Of a DNA stretch of 6,860 nt, positions 1 through 5,206 are shown piece by piece. The DNA comes from Solirubrobacterales bacterium (GTDB lineage: Bacteria > Actinomycetota > Thermoleophilia > Solirubrobacterales > Solirubrobacteraceae), in NCBI GenBank assembly GCA_017354065.1, contig JAFMRN010000127.1:1-6860 (forward strand). The letters run 5' to 3'. Below the pieces are notes generated by a model, which worked only from the letters and a program-made list of their open reading frames with translations, was not told the DNA's origin and did no database searches. Numbering within the stretch: position 1 is the first letter of the stretch; each line of letters begins with the position of its first letter. Position numbers and translations under genes: made by a program.

Positions 1-1
1 C

Positions 2-475
2 CGCTGGGTCGACGACGTGCTGGTGGTATCCGAGGACCAGGTCGCCGAAGCGATGGTGTTCATGCTCGAGCGCGCCAAGCTCGTGGTCGAGGGTGCGGGC
101 GCGGTCGGCGTCGCGGCGGCCTTGGCAGGCCAGCTTGCCGGTAATCAGCTCAAAGCGATTACCGGCACCACGGCGATCGTGCTGTCCGGCGGCAACGTCG
201 ACGCCGGCCTGCTGGCCCAGATCACGCGCCGGCATGAGACCGAGGCCGGGCGGCGCCTGGTCACCCAGGTCCATCTGCCCGACACGCCCGGCGCGCTGGC
301 GGGGATGCTGGCCGTGGTGGCCGACGCCGGCGCGAACCTGCTCGACGTTCAGCACATCCGTGAGGGCATGAACCTGCACGTGCGCGAGACGCTGGTCCAA
401 CTCGTGCTGGAGACGCGCGGCAAGGACCACGCCGAAGCGGTCAGCCAAGCGCTGTCAGCCGCCGGCTATCACTGA
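2..475 (+). CDS. ilvA: Threonine ammonia-lyase (threonine dehydratase), 3' part with ACT domain
   Basis: The 5' end lies outside the window; the reading frame is open from base 2 and ends at TGA 473-475, giving 157 visible residues. The family deaminates L-threonine to 2-oxobutanoate with PLP, the first step toward isoleucine or a threonine catabolic step. Visible residues 1-80 are the end of the fold-type II PLP domain: VDDV-VVSEDQVAEA, then ERAKLVVEGAGAVG, and the glycine-rich SGGNVD at 62-67. Residues 85-157 form one C-terminal ACT domain (LPDTPGALAGML and LLDVQHIREGMNL), which binds an allosteric effector. A single ACT domain fits the medium-length form of the enzyme rather than the long E. 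coli IlvA, which has a two-lobed regulatory region. The catabolic name tdcB is possible. An in-frame GTG at 17 is only internal. The gene converges on the C26 hydrolase gene, and the two overlap by 21 bp with no obvious intrinsic terminator. Confidence 0.9.
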   Translation, partial: RWVDDVLVVSEDQVAEAMVFMLERAKLVVEGAGAVGVAAALAGQLAGNQLKAITGTTAIVLSGGNVDAGLLAQITRRHETEAGRRLVTQVHLPDTPGALAGMLAVVADAGANLLDVQHIREGMNLHVRETLVQLVLETRGKDHAEAVSQALSAAGYH

Positions 476-477
476 CA
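453..477. repeat. Inverted repeat spanning the two convergent stop codons
   Basis: TGTCAG at 453-458 and CTGACA at 472-477 are perfect inverted repeats separated by 13 bases. Each arm contains one stop codon of the convergent pair: TGA 473-475 of ilvA, and the reverse-strand TGA at 457-455 of the C26 hydrolase. A competing smaller hairpin (AGCC, GCC loop, GGCT; 457-467) lies inside. There is no T-tract on either side, so a canonical intrinsic terminator is not supported. It could be a weak bidirectional stop structure or chance. Confidence 0.3.
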
Positions 478-1132
478 CGAAGCGCGCGATCACCGGGCTG
501 TTGGGATCTACCTCGGGGTGCCACTGCACGCCCAGCAGGAACTCCCGGGACGGGTCCTCGACTGCCTCGATCGTCCCATCTGAAGCCCGGCCGCTGACCA
601 CGAGCCCGGCCCCGAGCTCAGAAATCGCCTGATGGTGGTGTGAGAGGACGCGCACGTGCTCGCCCCCCGCCGTTCGGGCCGCCAAAGACCCAGCTGTCAG
701 CTCCGCGGTGTGCGGGTTGAACTCTCCGGGAACCCGGCGGTGCTCGCCATCGGGCAGGTGCTGGCACAGCGTCCCGCCGAGCGCCACGTTCAGTAGCTGG
801 GCGCCGCGGCAGATCGCCAGCACCGGCATCCCGCGGGACAGCGCCGCACGCGTCAGGGCAAGCTCGCTGGCATCACGCGCGGGTGAGGGCGGGTCGGTGC
901 CCGGACCCGGCGTGGCGCCATACAGCGCCGGGTCGACGTCTACGCCGCCGCTCAGGATCAGGCCGTCGATCCGCTCGAGCACCGGGTCGGGGTCGCGGGT
1001 CGGCGGCACCAGCAGCGCTGTCGCGCCCGCACGCTGGACCGCGTCGACGTAGGCCAGCGGCAGCAGGGCACAGGGCTCATCCCAGGGTCCGTGCCGGACG
1101 CGCTCGGCGTAGGTCGGGATCCCGATGATCAT
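455..1132 (-). CDS. Class I glutamine amidotransferase-like hydrolase, peptidase C26 / PuuD type
   Basis: 225 residues, a little shorter than E. coli PuuD (about 254). The family hydrolyses gamma-glutamyl amide bonds; PuuD itself cleaves gamma-glutamyl-GABA in putrescine breakdown. Visible hallmarks are LILSGGVDVDP (58-68), the nucleophile elbow AICRGAQLLNVALGG with Cys108, the SHHHQAI segment (164-170), and VQWHPE with His205 and Glu207 completing the Cys-His-Glu triad. All catalytic residues are present, so it should be active, and no synthetase domain is attached. There is no signal peptide, so it is cytoplasmic. It is the third gene of the leftward operon. Its ATG overlaps the stop of the acyl-CoA synthetase gene as ATGA (1132-1129), and no Shine-Dalgarno sequence precedes it, which suggests translational coupling. 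No glutamine synthetase-like partner (PuuA) is in view, so the exact substrate is unknown. Family assignment is firm; the puuD name is not. Confidence 0.85.
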   Translation of the reverse strand: MIIGIPTYAERVRHGPWDEPCALLPLAYVDAVQRAGATALLVPPTRDPDPVLERIDGLILSGGVDVDPALYGATPGPGTDPPSPARDASELALTRAALSRGMPVLAICRGAQLLNVALGGTLCQHLPDGEHRRVPGEFNPHTAELTAGSLAARTAGGEHVRVLSHHHQAISELGAGLVVSGRASDGTIEAVEDPSREFLLGVQWHPEVDPNSPVIARFVSVIAGG

Positions 1133-2568
1133 CGCGAGCGCAGCAGGGCGCGCTGGACCTTGCCCGAGGTGGTCTTCGGCAAGTCGGTTGCGAACTCGAC
1201 GATCCGCGGATACTTGTACGGCGCGGTCTGGCCCTTGACGTGGTCCTGGAGCTCGCTCGCGAGCGTCTCCGAGGGCGCGTGGCCGTCGCGCAGCACCACC
1301 ACCGCGCGGACGACCGCGCCGCGCTCCGCATCCGGGGCGGCGACCGCGGCTGCCTCCGCGACCGCGGGGTGTGAGACCAGCGCGGACTCAACCTCGAACG
1401 GGCCGATCCGATAACCGGAGGAGATGATCACGTCGTCCGCGCGGCCCTCGAAGAACAGGTAGCCGTCCTGGTTCTGGCGGACGCGGTCACCGGTGCGCCA
1501 GGGCTGGTTAACCGGTGCCGGAGTCCCATCCAGATAGCCGACGAAGAAGGTCGGATCGCTAACGGGGCGGGTCAGCACCAGCTCGCCGTCATCGACCTCC
1601 AGCGCGACGCCCGGCAGCGGCTTGCCCATCGAGCCGGGGACCCCGTCGATGTTCGCCGTCAGCTGTCCGGTCTCGGTTTGGCCGTAACCGTCGCGCACGG
1701 TCAGCCCGGTCGTCTCATGCCAGGCGCGCAGCACCTCGGGGTTCAGCGCCTCACCGGCGGCGACCAGGCTGTGCAGATCGGGCAGTCGTCTGAGGGTCGC
1801 GCGCTTCGCGATCACGCGGTACTCGGTCGGCGCCATGCACAGCACGTTGACGCGCTCACGCGCGAGGATCTCGAGCCGCTCCTGCGGGTCGAAGCGCCCG
1901 TCATGGAGCAGCGCGGGCGCGCCGGCGAGCCACGGCGCGATGAAGCTGTTGCGCGCCGACTTGGACCAGCCGCTCGCGGCCGTGCACCAGACCAGGTCAC
2001 CGGGGCGCGGGCCGAGCCAGTGCTCGGCCTGCAGTGCCTGCCCGAACAGGTAGCGCTGGCCGTGGACGATGCCCTTGGCGCTGCCGGTGGTGCCCGAGGT
2101 GAAGGTGATCAGCGCGGGGTCGGTCGGTCCTAGCTCTGCGGCGGCGATCTTGGCTTTGGGCTCAAGATCGCCGTGAAAGGGCGCCGTCAGGACAACGATG
2201 CTCGCGTCCGGGCCCGCGGCTTGCAGCTCCCTCAGGTTCCGCTCGTCGACGACGATCGCCTTCGGCTGGGCTTGCGTCAGTCGCTCGGCGAGGTCCTTGG
2301 CGCGCAGCTGCTCGTTGCAGGGCAGCGCCACGAACCCGGCACGCCAGCAGGCCACCAGTGTGATCACCCACTCGGGACGGTTGCCGATCAGCGTCATCAC
2401 CACATCGCCGCGACTTACGCCTGCGCGTGTCAGCTCGGCGGCCAGCGCGTGGGAGGCGGCGGTGATATCCGCGAAGGTCCACTCGCGCCGGCTGCCGTCC
2501 CGGGCGAGCTCGACCAGCGCCAGGCGCCCGGGGTGGAAGCGGTCGACTACCTGTGTGGCGAAGTTCAT
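1129..2568 (-). CDS. AMP-forming acyl-CoA synthetase (medium-chain/acetate-type, ANL superfamily)
   Basis: 479 residues; it activates a carboxylic acid with ATP to an acyl-adenylate and then to acyl-CoA in the cytoplasm. Adenylation motifs appear in order: phosphate loop TFTSGTTGSAKG (155-166), a GWSKSARNSFIAPWLAGA stretch (200-217) like that of medium-chain acyl-CoA synthetases, DGYGQTETG (293-301), WRTGD (357-361), the hinge with GRADDVI (375-381), SGYRIGPFEVE (384-394), and PKTTSGK with catalytic Lys470. It is shorter than usual MACS (about 540-570) and acetyl-CoA synthetases (about 650), mostly from a short N-terminus; the C-terminal domain is complete. The ATG at 2568-2566 overlaps the phosphodiesterase TGA as ATGA, and the downstream C26 gene overlaps in the same way, so this is the middle gene of a tightly coupled operon. 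Acyl specificity cannot be read from the sequence; acetate, propionate, medium-chain or aromatic acids are all possible. Confidence 0.9.
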   Translation of the reverse strand: MNFATQVVDRFHPGRLALVELARDGSRREWTFADITAASHALAAELTRAGVSRGDVVMTLIGNRPEWVITLVACWRAGFVALPCNEQLRAKDLAERLTQAQPKAIVVDERNLRELQAAGPDASIVVLTAPFHGDLEPKAKIAAAELGPTDPALITFTSGTTGSAKGIVHGQRYLFGQALQAEHWLGPRPGDLVWCTAASGWSKSARNSFIAPWLAGAPALLHDGRFDPQERLEILARERVNVLCMAPTEYRVIAKRATLRRLPDLHSLVAAGEALNPEVLRAWHETTGLTVRDGYGQTETGQLTANIDGVPGSMGKPLPGVALEVDDGELVLTRPVSDPTFFVGYLDGTPAPVNQPWRTGDRVRQNQDGYLFFEGRADDVIISSGYRIGPFEVESALVSHPAVAEAAAVAAPDAERGAVVRAVVVLRDGHAPSETLASELQDHVKGQTAPYKYPRIVEFATDLPKTTSGKVQRALLRSR

Positions 2569-3242
2569 CGGGCTAGCTTCGCACGGATCCCCGGGATGTC
2601 GTCGGTGATGAACGCGTCAATCCGTGCGTCCTCGAGCCACGGCGCGTGGGCTGATCGCGCCGGGAAGAAGTCCCAGACCCAGGTCTCGATCCCGGCCTCA
2701 GCCAGCTCGGCGACGACCGCCTCCTTGCACAGCTTCATCTCCAGGATCGCGACATCGGCGCTGGTCTCGCGGATCCGCCGCAGTGCGCCCAGCGTCGTCA
2801 TCGAGAACAGCAGCCCGGTCTTCAGGTGCGGCGCGAGCTCTGAGAGCTGGTGGACCACCGGATCCTGGAACGAGCTGACAAACAGCTTGTTGTCGCCCTC
2901 CGCGTAACCCTCCAGCAGCGGGATCACGCGCTCGACGTAGCCGTGCTCCTTCAGCTCGACGTCCAGGCCGAGGTGGGTGCCCTTGCCCCAGGCCAGGACC
3001 TCCTCCAGCTCCGGCACCTGGGTCTTTGAGGCCTCGATCAGCTCGGCGTGGGTCAGCTTGGAGATCGGCGTCTTGGCGACCTCGGCGTCGTGGAAGACCA
3101 CCAGGCGGTCGTCCTTGGTCCGGCGTACATCCATCTCCACGTAATCCGCGCCGGCCTCCACCGCGGCTTGGAAGGCCGCCAGGGTGTTCTCCCGCTCGGG
3201 GTCGTGGGTGCCGCGATGGGCAATGAGAAGCGGTCCGTTCAT
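2565..3242 (-). CDS. Glycerophosphodiester phosphodiesterase (cytoplasmic, UgpQ-like)
   Basis: 225 residues, close to E. coli UgpQ (247) and shorter than the secreted GlpQ. The family hydrolyses glycerophosphodiesters (deacylated phospholipids) to sn-glycerol-3-phosphate and an alcohol. The GDPD TIM-barrel signatures are at the N-terminus: IAHRGTHDPERENT with His9, Arg10, Glu18 and Asn19; ADYVEMDVRRTKD with metal ligands Glu36 and Asp38; VVFHD with catalytic His51; and LDVELKE with Glu96. The C-terminus has FITDDIP, but the usual WTVN-like strand reads WVWDFF (188-193). There is no signal peptide or membrane segment, so it acts on imported substrates. ATG at 3242 is chosen because the family core starts at residue 5. 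No Shine-Dalgarno sequence precedes it, and a candidate -10 lies only about 12 bp upstream, so the mRNA may be nearly leaderless. It is the first gene of the leftward operon and diverges from phnD. Confidence 0.9.
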   Translation of the reverse strand: MNGPLLIAHRGTHDPERENTLAAFQAAVEAGADYVEMDVRRTKDDRLVVFHDAEVAKTPISKLTHAELIEASKTQVPELEEVLAWGKGTHLGLDVELKEHGYVERVIPLLEGYAEGDNKLFVSSFQDPVVHQLSELAPHLKTGLLFSMTTLGALRRIRETSADVAILEMKLCKEAVVAELAEAGIETWVWDFFPARSAHAPWLEDARIDAFITDDIPGIRAKLAR

Positions 3243-3250
3243 GAGTAAAG

Positions 3251-3284
3251 GTATCTATACAAGTGGTGGGTTTAGGTGCGTAAA
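3251..3284 (-). promoter_or_regulatory. Candidate promoter of the leftward GDPD operon
   Basis: Read on the minus strand, TATAGA (3259-3254, within GTATAGATAC) resembles a -10 element. TTTACG (3284-3279) matches the -35 consensus TTGACA at four of six positions, but with a long 19-bp spacer. A start about 7 bp past the -10 would leave a leader of only about 5 nt before the GDPD ATG, consistent with the missing ribosome binding site. The -10 sits in the short inverted repeat GTAT-CT-ATAC (3251-3260), which might bind a regulator. The call rests on motif resemblance only. Confidence 0.3.
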
Positions 3285-3323
3285 CGTATAAACAACTCGG
3301 CGTTCACAGCTGGGTAACAAGGT
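3280..3323. promoter_or_regulatory. Candidate PHO box: four head-to-tail 11-bp units between the divergent operons
   Basis: The 44 bases split exactly into four 11-mers: GTAAACGTATA, AACAACTCGGC, GTTCACAGCTG and GGTAACAAGGT. All have AC at positions 5-6 and three begin with G. The third opens with GTTCAC, the conserved half of the Streptomyces PhoP unit (GTTCACC in 11-nt direct repeats; established knowledge). The block lies just upstream of the candidate -10 elements of both divergent operons, where a PhoP-type activator would bind. The first two units are degenerate, so this is a hypothesis supported by spacing, position and the function of the flanking genes. Confidence 0.4.
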
Positions 3324-3339
3324 CTGCTCAGCGTGCCTT

Positions 3340-3345
3340 TAGCTT
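3340..3345 (+). promoter_or_regulatory. Candidate -10 of the rightward phn operon
   Basis: TAGCTT fits the loose actinobacterial TANNNT -10 pattern and begins 17 bp after the last 11-bp PHO-like unit. No good -35 hexamer stands at the right distance, as expected for an activator-dependent promoter. Transcription would start near 3352, giving a leader of about 80 nt before phnD. The support is weak and positional. Confidence 0.2.
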
Positions 3346-3408
3346 GGCGCCAGTCGGGACCGTAGCCGTCTGCCTCGAAGGCCGCTGCGCGCTCCGGCGT
3401 GACCCCGA

Positions 3409-3428
3409 TTCCCCTTCTGGAGGAGGAA
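3409..3428 (+). promoter_or_regulatory. Ribosome binding site of phnD inside a short hairpin
   Basis: The Shine-Dalgarno run GGAGGAGG (3419-3426) ends 4 nt before the TTG start at 3431; its first GGAGG gives a more usual 7-nt spacing. This fixes the start of phnD. The 20 nt can fold as TTCC (3409-3412) with GGAA (3425-3428), one C/A mismatch, then CTT (3414-3416) with AGG (3421-3423, one G-U pair) around a CTGG loop. The fold buries part of the ribosome binding site and could modulate initiation. The ribosome binding site itself is secure; the regulatory role is inference. Confidence 0.6.
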
Positions 3429-3430
3429 CG

Positions 3431-4375
3431 TTGAAAAGATCTTTTGGCCAGGCTGTCATTGCGGCCGTGACAGTGACGCTGGCAGGGGGCGGAATCGCCG
3501 CCTGTGGGTCCAGCTCGAGTGCCAGCACGAAGTCCGGGGCCTGCCCCAACAACCCGGTGCGCTTCGCGGTCGAGCCCTATGACTCCGCGGCGAACCTGAC
3601 GAAGGCCTATCAGTCGATCTCCAACAAGATCAGCACCAAGCTGGGCTGCAAGGTTCAGCTGATCGTGTCTGACTCCTACGTGGCCGAGATCAACGCGATG
3701 AAGGCAGGCAAGATCGAGATGGGCGAGTTCGGGCCGCTCGGCTACGTTCTGGCGCACCAGATCGCCAACGCCCAGCCGGTCGCGGTGTTCGGCGACAAAA
3801 ACGGGAAACCGGACATGTACACGGCCGGCCTGTGGACCGCCAAGAGCTCGCCGATCAAGAGCCTCAAGGGGATCTCCTCCAAGACCGTCGGCCTGTCCAG
3901 CGCCACGTCCACGTCCGGTGGCCTGTATCCGCTGTCGGCCTTGATCAAGGCCGGTTACAAGTGCACGGCCGCGAACCTGACCTGCGCCGGCGGGCCGAAG
4001 GTCGTCCAGACGGGCGGTCACCCGGCATCGGTGCTGGCGCTGACACACGGCAAGGTGGATCTCGCGGAGGTCAACAGCCAGGCGGAGTCCACGGCGATCG
4101 CCAGCCACACGTTTAATCCGAAGGACTACCGCGAGGTCTGGAAGTCCACCAAGATCGTCAACGATCCGATCTGCGTACGCGGTGATCTGTCACAGGCGTT
4201 CAGGGCGAAGCTGACGAAGGTACTGCTGAGTCTCAGCGCTGCGGACCTGAAATCGGCCGACTCCGAGCTCGGAACCAACAACACCGGCAAGCTGGTCCCT
4301 GCCACCGACGCGCTCTACAACCAGGTCCGTGGCGTCGCCAAGTCTGTGAATCTGACGACCGCCGAGCTTGGTTAG
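3431..4375 (+). CDS. phnD: Phosphonate-family ABC transporter substrate-binding lipoprotein PhnD
   Basis: 314 residues from TTG 3431. This start is chosen over the in-frame TTG at 3344 because a strong ribosome binding site precedes it and it gives a proper lipoprotein signal: KR at residues 2-3, a hydrophobic stretch 8-23, and lipobox IAAC with Cys25. The mature protein would be anchored outside the membrane and deliver ligand to PhnE/PhnC. Type II periplasmic-binding motifs of the PhnD/PtxB family are VRFAVEPYDSAANLTKAYQ (43-61), EFGPLGYV (99-106), the phosphonate-oxyanion loop SATSTSGGLYP (157-167) and HGKVDLAEVNS (206-216). The usual DP before STSG is replaced by SA. Extra cysteines at 38, 73, 178, 185 and 248 could form disulfides. 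Codons 2-5 (AAA AGA TCT TTT) are unusually AT-rich for this DNA and form a 12-bp palindrome. The ligand could be a phosphonate, phosphite or another phosphorus ester. It is the first gene of the rightward operon. Confidence 0.88.
   Translation: MKRSFGQAVIAAVTVTLAGGGIAACGSSSSASTKSGACPNNPVRFAVEPYDSAANLTKAYQSISNKISTKLGCKVQLIVSDSYVAEINAMKAGKIEMGEFGPLGYVLAHQIANAQPVAVFGDKNGKPDMYTAGLWTAKSSPIKSLKGISSKTVGLSSATSTSGGLYPLSALIKAGYKCTAANLTCAGGPKVVQTGGHPASVLALTHGKVDLAEVNSQAESTAIASHTFNPKDYREVWKSTKIVNDPICVRGDLSQAFRAKLTKVLLSLSAADLKSADSELGTNNTGKLVPATDALYNQVRGVAKSVNLTTAELG
3434..3445. repeat. 12-bp perfect palindrome at codons 2-5 of phnD
   Basis: AAAAGATCTTTT is a perfect palindrome immediately after the TTG start codon, in otherwise GC-rich DNA. 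It encodes Lys-Arg-Ser-Phe with codons that look rare for this genome. It may reflect selection for low mRNA structure at the start, a slow-translation ramp, a protein-binding site, or chance. Confidence 0.6.
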
Positions 4376-4384
4376 CGCTGGCGG

Positions 4385-5206
4385 ATGACGGCCAAGCTGG
4401 CTTCCGAACAGCCATCGGCCGCGGCGGGGTCACGGCCGCGAGGCTCGGACGCCCCGCTGGTCATCTCCGGCATGCGTAAGTCGTTCGGTCCCAACGAGGT
4501 CCTGAAGGGAGTCGACCTGGAGCTGCGCGCCGGCGAGTTGCTGACCGTGTTGGGTGCCAACGGCTCGGGTAAGTCCACGTTGCTGCGCTGCGCGATCAGG
4601 CTGACCGATCCGGACGCCGGCCACGCACTCTTACAGGGCAAGGACCTCACGGCACTGTCTGGCGGTGAGCTGCGGCGCGCCCGGCGTGAAGCTGCCGTGA
4701 TCTTTCAGCGGGTCGCGCTGGTGGCAGGACGTTCAGCTTTCGACAACGTCTGCCACGGTGCGCTGGGACGGATGGGATTGGCGGAGTCACTCCACTCCCG
4801 TACGTTCCCGGCGGAGGTGAAGGAGCTCGCGGCGTGCGGGCTGGAGCGTGTCGGACTGCTGGACAAGGCTTGGCAGCGGGCCGGGACGCTGTCTGGCGGG
4901 CAGGCTCAGCGGGTCGCTGTCGCGCGCGCCTACACCCAGAGGGCCTCGGTGATCCTCGCTGATGAGCCGGTGTCGGCGCTCGATCCGCGTGCCGCGGAGG
5001 AGGTGCTCGCGCTCCTGGCGGATGTGGCGCACGAGGATGGCCTGGGTGTGCTCACCGTCCTCCACCAGCCCGATCTGGCCGTCCGTCACTCCGACCGGAT
5101 CGTTGGCATGCGGTCTGGCGAGGTGGCATTCGACCGCCCGGCGCGAGACACGTCCTCAGCCGAGATCGCGGCGCTCTATGAGGACGAGCAGGGGGATGCG
5201 AACTGA
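4385..5206 (+). CDS. phnC: Phosphonate ABC transporter ATP-binding protein PhnC
   Basis: 273 residues; the cytoplasmic ATPase that powers import through PhnE. ABC motifs are complete and in order: Walker A GANGSGKST (57-65, Lys63), Q-loop VIFQR (Gln108), signature LSGGQAQRVAVAR (169-181), Walker B VILADE (189-194), D-loop SALDP (197-201) and switch His227 in VLHQPD. After the Q-loop, the sequence VALVAGRSAFDNVCHGALGRM aligns in style with the PhnC segment that usually reads FNLV-R-SVLENVL-GRLG, which supports PhnC over other ATPases. The first 24 residues are a polar, low-complexity extension before the family core (LVISGMRKSFG). ATG 4385 starts 9 bp after the phnD stop with only a weak ribosome binding site, and a later start cannot be excluded. 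The D-C-E order differs from E. coli phnC-D-E, and the next gene overlaps by one base. Confidence 0.88.
   Translation: MTAKLASEQPSAAAGSRPRGSDAPLVISGMRKSFGPNEVLKGVDLELRAGELLTVLGANGSGKSTLLRCAIRLTDPDAGHALLQGKDLTALSGGELRRARREAAVIFQRVALVAGRSAFDNVCHGALGRMGLAESLHSRTFPAEVKELAACGLERVGLLDKAWQRAGTLSGGQAQRVAVARAYTQRASVILADEPVSALDPRAAEEVLALLADVAHEDGLGVLTVLHQPDLAVRHSDRIVGMRSGEVAFDRPARDTSSAEIAALYEDEQGDAN

Noticed and set aside
2173..2907. 244-residue open frame on the plus strand across the ACS/GDPD junction
   Set aside because: It lies opposite two genes with clear catalytic motifs; the protein is low-complexity with no family signature, typical of high-GC antisense frames.
3344..3430. N-terminal extension of phnD from the upstream in-frame TTG
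   Set aside because: It would bury the lipoprotein signal behind 29 residues with no hydrophobic or family character, and the strong ribosome binding site lies inside it, just before 3431.
3352..3430. Possible riboswitch in the phnD leader
   Set aside because: The leader is only about 80 nt and shows no conserved aptamer core I recognise; only the short hairpin over the ribosome binding site is supported.
3272..4108. 278-residue open frame on the minus strand opposite phnD
   Set aside because: Antisense shadow of a well-supported gene: Arg/Gly/Leu-rich composition, no recognisable domain, and it would run through the divergent regulatory region.
4376..4384. Possible terminator or attenuator between phnD and phnC
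   Set aside because: The gap is nine bases with no hairpin or T-tract; high phnD expression relative to phnC cannot be explained by a visible structure here.
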